From an uncultured Flavobacteriales bacterium (GTDB taxonomy: Bacteria > Bacteroidota > Bacteroidia > Flavobacteriales_D > CAJJDF01), in the NCBI GenBank assembly GCA_905182785.1, contig CAJJDF010000027.1, positions 1 to 46,499 on the forward strand: a stretch of DNA of 46,499 nucleotides. The letters run 5' to 3'. The translations under genes were made by a program, and so were the position numbers. Within the stretch, counting starts at the first letter, position 1. Each line of letters starts with the position of its first letter. This document shows, one piece after another, positions 8,007 to 17,653 of this stretch. The notes below the pieces were generated by a model. That model did not search any database. It worked only from the letters and a program-made list of their open reading frames with translations, and was not told where the DNA came from.

Positions 8007-8068
8007 ATCATTTTATTTTGAACCTAATTAAAACTTAGGTGTACAGAAAGTAAAATAAAACGATAAAA

Positions 8069-9769
8069 ATGAAAAAATTACTTTTACCTCTAGCCTTCTT
8101 TACTTTCTCAAATTCATTCTTTTCTGGCAACTATGAAAAAGATATAAAATCTAAAATTAAAAACGTTACCGTTTATCTCAATGGAGCTCAAGTTTCTAGA
8201 AGAGGAAATGTTACTCTTAAAACAGGGATAAATACCCTATATTTTAATGATGTATCTCCTTATGTAAACCAAAAAACTATTCAGGTAAAAGGAATGGGCG
8301 ATTACATTATTTTAGATACAAAAAAGAATATAAAATATCCCGAACCTTCAAAAGCAGTTGAAATTCCTACTAAAATCACTCGTCAAATAAAAAGAACTCG
8401 AGATTCGATAAGGAATATTGATTTTGAAGTAACTAATATTTCTCAAAAATTACAACACCTTAGAACAGAGAAAAATTATTTACTTAAAAATAAAGTTTTT
8501 ACAAAAGACACCTTACCTACTCTAATCAATTCTTTAGCTTATTTAAGAAAACAATTATTTGAAATAAATGATTTGGAGCAAAAACTAAAAAGAAAGCAAA
8601 GCGATTTATCTACTCTGAAAAGGACATTAAATAAAAGAATTTCTATTCTTAATAATTACAGTAGAAACAACACGCCAAAAAATAATGCAAAGCCCATACA
8701 TCAAATTGTGGTTACTGTGCAATCAAAAAAAGAAGTCTCTGGGAACATGACGATTACTTACTTTGTAACCAATGCAAGTTGGTCTCCTAGTTATGATATT
8801 CGTGTAAAAGACATTAACTCCCCAGTAGATTTAACTATGAAAGCTACTATTTATCAAAATACTCAAGAAGATTGGGACAATGTAAAATTGACTCTTTCTA
8901 CCAATAATCCTTATAAAAACAAAATAAAACCTGAGCTGAGTATTTGGTATATTAATTATTACAATCCTAATTTAGGTTACTATAAAGACGCGAGTAAACT
9001 GAAGACAAAATCAAATGTTGCACAATTAAATAGTATTCAATTTACTTCTGCTGACGTGGCTACTGTAAACATGGAGGAATCTCTTTCCTATAGTGGAAGT
9101 AACCGCCCTGCTCCTTCGGCAGTAAGTTCTACAAACTATACCGTAAAAACACAAACTATGGCGAATGTGGAATACAAAATAGATTTGAGGTATTCGATAA
9201 AATCTGATAACAAAGCTCACATGGTAGCTGTGGAACAACAATCAATCAAAGCAAAATACTCTCATTATTTAGTCCCAAAATACGACAAAGAATCTTATTT
9301 GGTAGCTCAATTATTGGATTGGGAAGACTTGGATTTATTGCCATCCAAAGCAAATTTATTTTATGAAGGAAGTTACATTGGCGAAACTAGAATAAACCCA
9401 ACTGCTAACGACACACTTTACATTTCCTTAGGCAACGATAGAAATGTGAAAATAAAGAGGACAAAAGACAAAGAAAAATCAAGAGAGAAAGTGTTCTCAA
9501 ACAGAAAAAACACAACTATTTCTTACGATTTATTTGTGAAAAACATGAGTTCAATAACTTACAACATAATTGTAGAAGATCATATTCCTGTATCTAGAGA
9601 TGAATCAATTAAAGTAACCTTGGAAAGTAAATCTAGAGCAAATTTTAATAAAAAAACAGGAATGATGAAATGGGAATTTGACTTGAAAGCTAAAGGAAAT
9701 AAAAAACTAAATTATACTTATAAAATAGAGTATGATACTGACAAATCACTTGACTTAAGTAAATTTTAA
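8069..9769 (+). CDS. MuiA-like protein (DUF4140/DUF4139)
   Basis: A 566-residue protein with an N-terminal signal peptide (MKKLLLPLAFFTFSNSFFSG). The DUF4140 region opens with VTVYLNGAQVSRRGNVTL and is followed by a coiled coil (about residues 105-200). The C-terminal DUF4139 beta domain begins near 215 (VQSKKEVSGNMTITYFVTNA) with the signature ASWSPSYDIRV and ends in YKIEYDTDKSL. The family includes a mucoidy-inhibitor homologue but has no settled biochemical role; it is probably periplasmic or outer-membrane associated. The SIMPL-domain gene follows after 26 nt, and the two form a likely operon ended by the terminator at 10727. The structured RNA lies just upstream. Confidence 0.85.
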   Translation: MKKLLLPLAFFTFSNSFFSGNYEKDIKSKIKNVTVYLNGAQVSRRGNVTLKTGINTLYFNDVSPYVNQKTIQVKGMGDYIILDTKKNIKYPEPSKAVEIPTKITRQIKRTRDSIRNIDFEVTNISQKLQHLRTEKNYLLKNKVFTKDTLPTLINSLAYLRKQLFEINDLEQKLKRKQSDLSTLKRTLNKRISILNNYSRNNTPKNNAKPIHQIVVTVQSKKEVSGNMTITYFVTNASWSPSYDIRVKDINSPVDLTMKATIYQNTQEDWDNVKLTLSTNNPYKNKIKPELSIWYINYYNPNLGYYKDASKLKTKSNVAQLNSIQFTSADVATVNMEESLSYSGSNRPAPSAVSSTNYTVKTQTMANVEYKIDLRYSIKSDNKAHMVAVEQQSIKAKYSHYLVPKYDKESYLVAQLLDWEDLDLLPSKANLFYEGSYIGETRINPTANDTLYISLGNDRNVKIKRTKDKEKSREKVFSNRKNTTISYDLFVKNMSSITYNIIVEDHIPVSRDESIKVTLESKSRANFNKKTGMMKWEFDLKAKGNKKLNYTYKIEYDTDKSLDLSKF

Positions 9770-9795
9770 AAAACAAATCGTAAAAATATAAAAAC

Positions 9796-10701
9796 ATGAA
9801 AAAGAAATCATTAATAATAATCGTAATTACCTCTTTGTCAATGAGCTTAAATTTAAACTCTCAAGTTGGCGGAAATCAAATCTATAATAACAATAATAAA
9901 AACCGCTCATACAACTACAACAGAAAACCGATAGAAAAGACAAGTATTTACTCTACAGATTCTACTCTTGTCGTTACTGCAAAGGTTTTGCTTAATCAAA
10001 AAGCGGATTATTATTTAATTACTATTGGAGCAAATCAGCTAGGAAAAACTGTGATTGAGGTAAATCAAAAAATAAATAAAAGAATTGATAATGTGAAACA
10101 AAAACTTAATTTATTAGACATTTCAAATGATGAAATCTATGTAGATTTCATATCACAAACAAAACAATATGATTTTAAAATAACTGGCAGAGAGGTTAAT
10201 GAATATTTTGATGGTTTCAATATTAGAAAAAATATTATAATAAAAGTTAAGGATTTATCTCAGATAGAAAACATAATTAATTATTGTTCTGAATTTGAAA
10301 TTCATGATATTATTAAAGTAGACTACGTAAGCAAAGATATGGAAACAATAAATACTGAATTATTGAAGGCAGCAAAAAAAGTCATAAAGAATAAGAAAGA
10401 TGTTTTTGAAGAATTTAGCTCTAAAAAAATATCCAATAATTATAGATTGACTTATAAAAAATTTAAAACCTCCTACCCAAAAAACCTATATAAGCAATAC
10501 AAAGAAGCATTTGAAACTTCTTTAGTTACTTATGCTTACAACAGCAACTATACCAAAAAGGAAGTGAGAAAAGAGAAAACTTTTTATTATGATGGCATAG
10601 AATCTGAATATGGAGTAGATAAAGTAATAGATGAAATAGCTCCATTAATTGGAATTCAATATATCCTTGAAATACAAGTTATTTATAAACTAAAAAAGTA
10701 A
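9796..10701 (+). CDS. SIMPL (DUF541) domain protein
   Basis: A 301-residue protein with a signal peptide (residues 1-22, ending LNSQ), a short Asn-rich linker, then a SIMPL/DUF541 domain. Seen: VTAKVLLNQKADYYLITIGA, the helix EVNQKINKRIDNVKQKL, and DEIYVDFISQTKQYDF before a paired second half. SIMPL domains form oligomeric rings in periplasmic proteins such as BP26; the function is generally unknown. Co-transcription with the MuiA-like gene upstream (26-nt gap) suggests a shared envelope role. A strong terminator follows 26 nt after the stop. Confidence 0.75.
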   Translation: MKKKSLIIIVITSLSMSLNLNSQVGGNQIYNNNNKNRSYNYNRKPIEKTSIYSTDSTLVVTAKVLLNQKADYYLITIGANQLGKTVIEVNQKINKRIDNVKQKLNLLDISNDEIYVDFISQTKQYDFKITGREVNEYFDGFNIRKNIIIKVKDLSQIENIINYCSEFEIHDIIKVDYVSKDMETINTELLKAAKKVIKNKKDVFEEFSSKKISNNYRLTYKKFKTSYPKNLYKQYKEAFETSLVTYAYNSNYTKKEVRKEKTFYYDGIESEYGVDKVIDEIAPLIGIQYILEIQVIYKLKK

Positions 10702-10726
10702 CAGTACTATTCACAGCAGCTTACAT

Positions 10727-10770
10727 AAAATCTCAAACTCTAATAAATTATTTAGAGTTTGAGATTTTTT
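10727..10770 (+). terminator. Rho-independent terminator after the SIMPL gene
   Basis: A perfect 16-bp stem, AAAATCTCAAACTCTA (10727-10742) with TAGAGTTTGAGATTTT (10753-10768), has a 10-nt loop and ends in a run of six T (10765-10770). It separates the MuiA/SIMPL operon from ispE, whose ATG follows only 15 nt later. Confidence 0.9.
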
Positions 10771-10784
10771 ATGCATCTTTGTTT

Positions 10785-11603
10785 ATGCTTTTATTTCCAA
10801 ACGCAAAAATAAACCTGGGGCTTTCCATTCTCAATAAAAGAGAAGATGGATACCATAACTTGGAAAGTATTTTCTTACCCATTCCAATTACTGATTCCCT
10901 AGAGTTTATTGAGTCTGACGAAACGAAATTTGAGTGTAACATTATCATTAATGAAGAAAAATCAAACTCTGTTTTGATGGCTTACCACTTATTGAAAGAT
11001 AAGTTTAACCTTCCTGCTTTGTCTATTTATCTGTATAAAAATATCCCGATTGGCGCAGGAATTGGTGGAGGATCAGCAGATGGAGCTTTTATGCTAAAAG
11101 GATTGAATGATTATTATGAATTGGGATTAACTATACAAGAATTAAAAGATTACGCTAATAAAATTGGAAGCGATTGTCCTTTTTTTATAGATAACAAACC
11201 TAGCTTTATAGAAGGAACAGGAGAGATTTTAAGTGAAATGGAATTGGATTTATCTAATTATTATTTTGCATTAATTAATCCTAACATTCACATCAGTACC
11301 AGAGAAGCTTTTTCAAATCATACCGTGATAAAAAAAGAGAGGACTTCCCTCCTTTCTCACATTAAAAATGAACCCATTGAGAATTGGAAAAAATATATTG
11401 TTAATGATTTTGAATCTTCAATTTTTGAAATTTATCCTGAAATAGAGAAAATAAAAGAAAAATTGTATCAAAAAGGAGCCATTTATGCTTCCATGACAGG
11501 AACAGGCTCTACAGTTTACGGTATTTTTGAAAAAAAAGTAGATTTAGATGAATTTGATTCTTCTTATTTCAAAGCTTGCGTAACAATTCCAACAACCTTT
11601 TAA
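10785..11603 (+). CDS. ispE: 4-diphosphocytidyl-2-C-methyl-D-erythritol kinase
   Basis: A GHMP kinase that phosphorylates CDP-methylerythritol at O2 in the methylerythritol phosphate route to isoprenoids. Seen: FPNAKINLGLSILNKREDGY at the N-terminus (substrate Lys), the glycine-rich ATP loop PIGAGIGGGSADGA near residue 95, GSDCPFF with the catalytic Asp, and the C-terminal SMTGTGSTVYGIF. The 272-residue length is normal. ATG at 10785 is preferred over an in-frame TTG at 10779. The start is only 15 nt after the upstream terminator. The sequence CATCTTTG (10774-10781) resembles a TAnnTTTG box, so the mRNA may start at or next to the ATG. Confidence 0.92.
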   Translation: MLLFPNAKINLGLSILNKREDGYHNLESIFLPIPITDSLEFIESDETKFECNIIINEEKSNSVLMAYHLLKDKFNLPALSIYLYKNIPIGAGIGGGSADGAFMLKGLNDYYELGLTIQELKDYANKIGSDCPFFIDNKPSFIEGTGEILSEMELDLSNYYFALINPNIHISTREAFSNHTVIKKERTSLLSHIKNEPIENWKKYIVNDFESSIFEIYPEIEKIKEKLYQKGAIYASMTGTGSTVYGIFEKKVDLDEFDSSYFKACVTIPTTF

Positions 11604-11652
11604 GTTTACTTTAGCAAATTGAACTAATAAATGGTATAATCTAACAATACTA

Positions 11653-11683
11653 TTGGGAGATTGGTAGCAATAGATTACTTTTG
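11653..11683 (+). promoter_or_regulatory. Promoter of prfC, likely giving a leaderless mRNA
   Basis: TTG (11653-11655) is followed after 20 nt by TACTTTTG (11676-11683), a perfect TAnnTTTG box. The ATG of prfC begins at 11690, six nt after the box, where transcription would be expected to start. There is no room for a ribosome binding site. Confidence 0.75.
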
Positions 11684-11689
11684 CATTCT

Positions 11690-13279
11690 ATGAGCGAATT
11701 ATCAGAAGAAATACAGAAGAGAAGGACTTTTGCAATTATTAGTCATCCAGATGCTGGAAAAACTACCTTGACAGAGAAATTACTACTCTTTGGAGGAGCA
11801 ATTCAGACTGCTGGAGCAGTAAAATCGAATAAGATTACAAAGACTGCTACTTCCGATTTTATGGAGATTGAGAAACAAAGGGGAATCTCTGTAGCAACTT
11901 CTGTAATGGGATTTAATTACAAAGATTTAAAAATAAACTTACTGGATACTCCTGGTCACAAGGATTTTGCAGAAGATACGTTTAGAACTTTAACAGCTGT
12001 AGATTCTGTAATTCTTATTATTGACTGTGTAAATGGAGTGGAGCCACAAACCGAAAGGTTAATGGAAGTGTGTAGAATGAGGAACACTCCGGTAATGGTT
12101 TTTATAAATAAATTGGATAGAGAAGGACAAGATCCTTTCACGCTTTTGGATGAAATAGAAGAGAAATTATCGATTAAAGTACGTCCACTTTCTTGGCCAA
12201 TAAATATTGGAGATAGATTTAAAGGGGTTTATAATTTATTCAATTCTTCGCTTAATTTATTTCAAGTAAACAAAACAAACATTGAAGACGAAGTAGTTGC
12301 AATTAACAATTTATCCGATTCTCAATTGGATGAAATGGTAGGTGAAGTGGATGCTAATCAACTGAGAGAAGATGTGGAACTGATTGAAGGGGTTTATGAA
12401 GAATTTGACCAAGCTCCCTATTTGAAAGGTGACCTTGCTCCTGTTTTCTTTGGTTCGGCACTGAATAATTTTGGAGTTCAAGAATTATTGGATTCTTTTA
12501 TAAAAATTGCTCCCTCACCAAGGCCTACCGAAACGGATATAAGAATGGTAGATCCTGAAGAATTAAAATTATCTGGATTTGTATTTAAAATACATGCTAA
12601 CCTTGACCCAAAACACAGAGATAGAATTGCTTTCTTTAAAGTATGTTCTGGGAAATTTGAAAGAAATAAATTTTACGAGCACCAAAGAATTAGTAAGAAA
12701 TTAAGATTCAATAACCCTACTAGTTTCATGGCACAGGACAAGAGTGTAATTGATTCTGCCTTCCCTGGAGATGTAATTGGATTGTATGATACGGGTAGTT
12801 TTAAAATTGGAGATACGCTTACAGAAGGCGAAGAAATGAATTTTAAAGGTATTCCAAGTTTCTCTCCAGAGATATTCAAAGAATTGGTGAATAAAGACCC
12901 TATGAAATCAAAACAATTGGAGAAAGGAATTCAACAATTGACGGATGAAGGAGTTGCTCAATTATTTACGCAACAACCCGGTAACAGAAAGATTATTGGT
13001 GTAGTTGGAGAACTCCAGTTTGAAGTGATACAATACAGATTGAAACACGAATACGGAGCTTCCTGTGATTTTACTCCAAGAAATTTCCACAAAGCGTGTT
13101 GGATGACTACCACAGACAAGAAACAACTGGATGAATTTGTAAGAAGAAAAGCGAGTTATATTGCGATTGACAAAGATAAAAACTACGTTTTCCTTGCCGA
13201 GTCTGCTTTCTTATTGAGAACAGCAGAATTTGATTATCCAGAAATTACTTTCCATACTACGAGTGAGTTTAAAGTTTAA
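11690..13279 (+). CDS. prfC: Peptide chain release factor 3
   Basis: A 529-residue translational GTPase that recycles RF1/RF2 from the ribosome after peptide release. Seen: the G1 loop [13 protein letters not shown], switch I sequence [17 protein letters not shown], the G3 motif DTPGHKDF, and the G4 motif NKLDRE. The RF3-specific C-terminal domain contains [19 protein letters not shown]. Start chosen at ATG 11690 ([14 protein letters not shown]) rather than an in-frame ATG at 11681, which falls inside the predicted -7 box. Length agrees with RF3 of other bacteria. It is transcribed alone. Confidence 0.95.
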   Translation: MSELSEEIQKRRTFAIISHPDAGKTTLTEKLLLFGGAIQTAGAVKSNKITKTATSDFMEIEKQRGISVATSVMGFNYKDLKINLLDTPGHKDFAEDTFRTLTAVDSVILIIDCVNGVEPQTERLMEVCRMRNTPVMVFINKLDREGQDPFTLLDEIEEKLSIKVRPLSWPINIGDRFKGVYNLFNSSLNLFQVNKTNIEDEVVAINNLSDSQLDEMVGEVDANQLREDVELIEGVYEEFDQAPYLKGDLAPVFFGSALNNFGVQELLDSFIKIAPSPRPTETDIRMVDPEELKLSGFVFKIHANLDPKHRDRIAFFKVCSGKFERNKFYEHQRISKKLRFNNPTSFMAQDKSVIDSAFPGDVIGLYDTGSFKIGDTLTEGEEMNFKGIPSFSPEIFKELVNKDPMKSKQLEKGIQQLTDEGVAQLFTQQPGNRKIIGVVGELQFEVIQYRLKHEYGASCDFTPRNFHKACWMTTTDKKQLDEFVRRKASYIAIDKDKNYVFLAESAFLLRTAEFDYPEITFHTTSEFKV

Positions 13280-13308
13280 AATAGTTTATTTTTAAAATTT
13301 TATTTGTT

Positions 13309-13331
13309 ATTATTTTTATGTAAAAAATAAT
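13309..13331. terminator. AT-only hairpin between convergent genes
   Basis: ATTATTTTT pairs with AAAAATAAT around a short loop, between prfC (+) and the T9SS cargo gene (-). It could end transcription in both directions, but in such AT-rich DNA it may be chance. The rest of 13280-13498 shows no gene. Confidence 0.3.
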
Positions 13332-13498
13332 TTAAACATTTTAATATAAGAAGATTAATTATTTTTTGTTAAAGTATAGGTTTAATAACTTATTTTCAAT
13401 AATGCCAATCGCACAAACACAAATTATTCTCATAAAAGCCCAAAATGAGTTATCTACTGGAGTTTTGAAATAAGTAGATTTTATAACCAAAAACACGA

Positions 13499-15340
13499 CT
13501 ATCTCCTCATCAATTTCTTAGTAAGAATATTCTCTTCCTCCGAATAAATTCTTATGAAATAGATTCCTGAAGCAAGTGACTCTGTACTGAAATTTAGTCT
13601 GTTTTCTCCTTTCTTAGCTGCATCTTCATACAAAATACGGATTAGCTTACCGTTACTCCCAATCAAGTCTATTCGTATGTCTTTGGCTTCATTCAAAGTG
13701 AAATGGATTTCAGATTGTGTTATACTTGGATTTGGAAAAAGAGTATTCTCCGTATAAGGCGTTTCAGTGATTGTATCAAAACAATCACCAGGAAGTCCTA
13801 CTTCTGCTACCCATGATCTATTTTTTAGAGCTAAACCATAGTATCCAGAAACCCATATATTACAAGGCTCGTTATACCTTCTTTGCATTCCAAAATAATC
13901 TCCCCATCTCATTAAGTAATCTCTGTTATTCTTTACTTCTGAGCTCCCTGTTTTCACAATTTTAATTTTAGAATAATTATTTCCATCAAAATAAACCGAA
14001 GAAACCCCTGCAAATATTGCTGTTCCTGAGTGATTAAACCCAATTACTGCTTTGTTCTCATTTGGAATAACTCCTCCGTAAACAATGTTGGGATATCCAT
14101 AATCTACTCCTGTTGTTTTCACAGTTCTCCCTTCTATACTTGGAGTTCCATCAATATCCGAAACTACTCCGTGGTAAATCACACAGTTCCCTGTGGTTGT
14201 ATCCAAGCAATTTTGTACAAACTGAATCTTTCCATTCTCCACAATTCCTCCTAACACTCTTGAATCGTTTGTAGCAAACCATCTATTTCCTGCTTGTCTT
14301 GCATTTGGAGCTAAAAAATAATTTTTATCGGCACGTATCAATTTAATAGCTACTGTTGCAGAAGAACTGTTAATGGTATTGTCAATTTTTATTAAATATA
14401 TACTGTCGCTCATTGCTGCAAAATTTCTATTGGAAAGAAAGTACTGAGATTCACTTTTCAAATCAAATCCTCCTCTCACAGGATGCATGTTTCTAATAAA
14501 ACCGCCTCCTTCTTTCAAGTCCGACCATAAATCAGTAGTAATTGTAGTAGCTCCAGCATATCCATCTGCTTTGTCAATTTGCCAAATTACAGTTTGCTTA
14601 AACGAAGTCTGCCAAGTTCCTCCAGGATTTAACAAGTTAATCGTAATAAATACCTCTTCTTTTGTCATAGAAATAGCAGGATAATCACTCCAAGATCCAT
14701 CATTCAAGGGATTTCCTGAAACGGAATATACATTCCAAACTCCCATTGGGTCTTTTGTTTGAGAGAAACAAATAACTATATTACTGTTGGTAATTGTCCT
14801 TCCTGCCAAGTAGATTAATATAAATCTATCTGCTTCTGGATCGTAAATCATTTTAGGATCAAAATTATCATAGTTCATCCCAATTTGAGCAGAAAATGTA
14901 TTCAATGAAATTTCTCCTAGCGTAGTGTCATTCTCGGTATCGCGAATAAAAACTGCTGAATTATAAGCCGAAACTACAATTCCGTCATTAGAAATCGCCA
15001 TAGAATTATCATTCGGTTGACCCGCAGAACTAATGTTTGACAAAAATGATTTTCCTACTGTCAAGGTATCGTCAATTGTCACTGCCCTAGAATTACCTCT
15101 CGAATTGGTTTGTGGATAGTTAATCTGAATCTCATTTTTTCTCCTCAGCAAATAACTTTTAGTTGAGTTTCCATCTGGTGAAGGTGGCTCAAGGTTAGTT
15201 AATTTTACTTTTAAATCACTAGCTAGAGATCTCTTTACGTTCACTTCTCCTTTTTTGGTAATGGAATAAGAAGTTTTTGTTTGTGAAAAAGTATACGTTC
15301 CTAAAAACACAAATAGAAATAAAAGTAGAGATTTGTTCAT
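13499..15340 (-). CDS. Secreted protein with T9SS type A C-terminal sorting domain
   Basis: A 613-residue protein. Signal peptide MNKSLLLFLFVFLGTYTFSQ; the ATG at 15340 is chosen over a longer frame that lacks a signal at its start. The middle (residues about 90-520) looks like a beta-propeller or sialidase-like fold, with repeated strands such as DPKMIYDPEADRFILIYLAG. A C-terminal domain (about 535-613) carries FPNPSITQSEIHF, LIGSNGKLI and ESLASGIYFIRI, and ends TKKLMRR, the standard type A T9SS signal. It should therefore be exported through the PorT-dependent system and attached to the surface or released. Its biochemical role is unknown. It follows the SanA-like gene by 31 nt. Confidence 0.85.
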   Translation of the reverse strand: MNKSLLLFLFVFLGTYTFSQTKTSYSITKKGEVNVKRSLASDLKVKLTNLEPPSPDGNSTKSYLLRRKNEIQINYPQTNSRGNSRAVTIDDTLTVGKSFLSNISSAGQPNDNSMAISNDGIVVSAYNSAVFIRDTENDTTLGEISLNTFSAQIGMNYDNFDPKMIYDPEADRFILIYLAGRTITNSNIVICFSQTKDPMGVWNVYSVSGNPLNDGSWSDYPAISMTKEEVFITINLLNPGGTWQTSFKQTVIWQIDKADGYAGATTITTDLWSDLKEGGGFIRNMHPVRGGFDLKSESQYFLSNRNFAAMSDSIYLIKIDNTINSSSATVAIKLIRADKNYFLAPNARQAGNRWFATNDSRVLGGIVENGKIQFVQNCLDTTTGNCVIYHGVVSDIDGTPSIEGRTVKTTGVDYGYPNIVYGGVIPNENKAVIGFNHSGTAIFAGVSSVYFDGNNYSKIKIVKTGSSEVKNNRDYLMRWGDYFGMQRRYNEPCNIWVSGYYGLALKNRSWVAEVGLPGDCFDTITETPYTENTLFPNPSITQSEIHFTLNEAKDIRIDLIGSNGKLIRILYEDAAKKGENRLNFSTESLASGIYFIRIYSEEENILTKKLMRR

Positions 15341-15371
15341 ATCGAAATAATTGAAATCTAAAATACTTCTT

Positions 15372-16061
15372 TTAAAGAGCAATTTCAATCTTTTCACCCA
15401 AAAACTTAGGCTTAGTTTTCAACACATTTATGTCTAAAACTGCTTTAACCTTTGCCAAATACTCTCTTATTCGTAGTCTTTTACTTTGCCATGGAGTTTT
15501 TGCATTGTAACCAATAGCTTCTATTCCATTCTTTCTAGCAAGATATACAGCTCGCTCATTGTGAAATTTTTGAGAAATAACTGTCACACTGGTTTGACCA
15601 AATATTTCTTTAATCCTCACCATAGAATCTAAAGTTCTGAAACCCGCATAATCCATGGTAATGTGCTCTGCTTTCACTCCCAAACTGATTAAATAATCTT
15701 TCATTTGCTGAGGCTCGTTATAACCGTGCTTGTGATTATCGCCACTCACAAGCAAGTGCTTTACCTTTCCTGTGTGATAAAGTCTTGCAGCCGCATCCAT
15801 TCTGTGCTTAAAATAAGGGTTTATTCCATTGTTGTAGGCATACTTAGAAGTTCCAAGTACTAAACCAATGTTATTCTTGGGAATATCCTTTTTAAACTCA
15901 TACACGTAATCGTCTGCATAATCAATAATTACACGGTTGGATACCAAAGAGAAAAACACCATCAATACTCCAAAAGCTACACCAATGTTGACAAATTGGT
16001 AGAAATGAGAAAAGCAATACCTAAAAACGGATTGAATGGATTTAATTATCTCTTTCCCCAT
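15372..16061 (-). CDS. SanA/YdcF/ElyC-family (DUF218) membrane protein
   Basis: A 229-residue protein with one N-terminal transmembrane helix (about residues 22-43) and a DUF218 domain in the periplasm: GLVLGTSKYAYNNGINPYF, HRMDAAARLY, HLLVSGDN and TVISQKFHNERAVYLA. Relatives such as SanA affect envelope permeability to vancomycin; the chemistry is unknown. The ATG at 16061 (MGKEIIKS) is preferred. A longer frame to 16115 would overlap the glycosyltransferase by 74 nt, whereas this start overlaps by 20 nt. Coupling to the glycosyltransferase suggests a joint role in envelope polysaccharide. Confidence 0.82.
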   Translation of the reverse strand: MGKEIIKSIQSVFRYCFSHFYQFVNIGVAFGVLMVFFSLVSNRVIIDYADDYVYEFKKDIPKNNIGLVLGTSKYAYNNGINPYFKHRMDAAARLYHTGKVKHLLVSGDNHKHGYNEPQQMKDYLISLGVKAEHITMDYAGFRTLDSMVRIKEIFGQTSVTVISQKFHNERAVYLARKNGIEAIGYNAKTPWQSKRLRIREYLAKVKAVLDINVLKTKPKFLGEKIEIAL

Positions 16062-17283
16062 TTTTTTCAATAGTTCTATAAGTTTCCAGAATTTCGATAG
16101 TTGATTTTTCTTCACATTCTTTGGGGTAAACTAATTTCAATAATTTGATTGCTTCTTCCTTAACGGGTAAATTGGGAAAAGAATTGTCCCTAGCGAAATG
16201 AACATATTTTAGCACTGTAAATGCATTAAAAAACGTAAAAAATCGTTTCTCAAAGTTAAGGTAGTTAGTTGTATTTTGCCTTATCTCTTCTATTTTATTT
16301 TCAAAATTTATTGAATCCATAAATTGAAGTAAAACTTTACTTTTAATACTGTAATTTACTTTATTATAAATATTTGAAATATTATCAACTAACTCTTTCA
16401 ACGTCAAAAATGAATTAAAATTATAAGTGAAATAAACCAACTCTTCGGATTCTATCCAATCGCCAATTGCTTTTCCTGTTCCAAAAGGAACCCTATCAGA
16501 AATTCTTGGAGATGGAATGACACAGGTAGCATTGAGCTCAGTAAAATTCCCTAGCTCTATTATTTTTTGAAGGAAATAAAAATCCTCTCCTGCTTTCCTT
16601 TTGTTCATTCCTCCCTGCTTTTGGTAGGCTGAGGATTTTACTGCCATACTAGATCCTACAGTATGAAAAGCATAAGGCAATCCACAATAACGCAATGCTT
16701 GGTTGTAATACCTCAAATGCAATTCATAATTAATGATTCCTTTGTAAATGTTAGCTGTGTATTCCTTCCCTTGCAAAGGGTGTGCATAACGAATAGAGCA
16801 GCCGTTTGATTTCGGATTCTTAGCAAAATGACTTTCTATTTCTTGTAAATAGGTGGGTTCTACTTCGCAATCGGCATCCAAAGCCACAATAATTCCGTCT
16901 TTTTTAATCTGATGAAACAAATTCACTGCTTCATCCATTCCTATTTTCCTTGTCAACCCTACTCCTGCATGCTTTTTAGGTAATGATTTTTCAAAAATCA
17001 CATCCAGATCAAACAATGGATTTTTCTCCTTCCATTCTCTTATTTCAGATTCTGTTTTCTCGTTTTGATTAGCTATTTCTTCTAAAACTATTTCACTTTG
17101 ATTAATTACAACAATAGTTTTTACACGGTACTTTGTTTTATAACAGCTTTTTAGAGAGTTCAAAGTTCGAGTTACTTTCTCCTCGTTATGACAAGGAATC
17201 ACTATAATTATTCCCAAATTCTCATCAGAAAAATCTGTGATTTTTGGAGATTGAAACCCATATTTTACTAAATATTTATTCAT
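16042..17283 (-). CDS. Family 2 glycosyltransferase-like protein
   Basis: A 413-residue GT-A fold transferase. Seen: IIIVIPCHNEEKVTRTLNSL at residues about 26-45 for nucleotide binding, IVALDADCEVEPTYLQEIE with a DxD-like motif near 130, and GEDFYFLQKIIELG, the acceptor-side acidic motif typical of GT2 enzymes. There are no clear transmembrane helices, so it is probably cytoplasmic or peripheral. The sugar donor and acceptor cannot be told. It is the first gene of the run glycosyltransferase, SanA-like, T9SS cargo. Confidence 0.8.
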   Translation of the reverse strand: MNKYLVKYGFQSPKITDFSDENLGIIIVIPCHNEEKVTRTLNSLKSCYKTKYRVKTIVVINQSEIVLEEIANQNEKTESEIREWKEKNPLFDLDVIFEKSLPKKHAGVGLTRKIGMDEAVNLFHQIKKDGIIVALDADCEVEPTYLQEIESHFAKNPKSNGCSIRYAHPLQGKEYTANIYKGIINYELHLRYYNQALRYCGLPYAFHTVGSSMAVKSSAYQKQGGMNKRKAGEDFYFLQKIIELGNFTELNATCVIPSPRISDRVPFGTGKAIGDWIESEELVYFTYNFNSFLTLKELVDNISNIYNKVNYSIKSKVLLQFMDSINFENKIEEIRQNTTNYLNFEKRFFTFFNAFTVLKYVHFARDNSFPNLPVKEEAIKLLKLVYPKECEEKSTIEILETYRTIEKNGERDN

Positions 17284-17435
17284 TTTTTAAAAGTAATTTA
17301 ATTTCGATTATTACATCCTATTTTATTCGGTCTAATTATATTTCATAAAGCTTTCAATTAAAATAAAATAAATTTCCTTAATGATTAAGCTTTATTCATT
17401 TTTTCCATTGATGAAAAAACGAACCAAAAAAATCT

Positions 17436-17565
17436 AGGCTTAATTCTACTCCACGATTTTAACTTGAATTTTACGATTCAGTGATTGATTTCCTACACAA
17501 GCTACGGAACTTCTTCCTTCGTTCACGTAAAACACTGCATTAAAATCGCTCCGAAAAATTAGGCC
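17436..17565. repeat. Imperfect long palindromic intergenic element
   Basis: The 370-nt gap before gcvT contains two arms that match as inverted copies in three blocks: GGCTTAATT/GGCCTAATT, CGATTTTAA/CGATTTTAA and TTTTACG/TTTTACG. The arms lie at about 17436-17475 and 17526-17565, separated by unpaired spacers and a central segment of about 50 nt. GC content is locally higher than the flanks. No ORF is present. It resembles the dispersed palindromic repeats or non-autonomous elements found in Bacteroidota intergenic DNA. Repetition elsewhere cannot be seen from this window. Confidence 0.55.
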
Positions 17566-17592
17566 GAAAAGAACAAACAATCCTGATTATTA

Positions 17593-17623
17593 TTTGTCAT
17601 TTCTCAATTAAAATTTAACTTTA
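17593..17623 (+). promoter_or_regulatory. Promoter of gcvT
   Basis: TTTG (17593-17596) and TAACTTTA (17616-17623) are 19 nt apart, close to the Bacteroidota consensus. This predicts a 5' untranslated region of roughly 24 nt before the ATG at 17654. Confidence 0.6.
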
Positions 17624-17653
17624 TAGCTTAATTAAAACATACAAAACACAGTT

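Noticed and set aside
8023-8041. Small hairpin ACCTAA/TTAGGT in the leader of the MuiA-like gene
   Set aside because: Only 6 bp with an AT-rich loop and no T-run; likely chance, and the start codon is not occluded.
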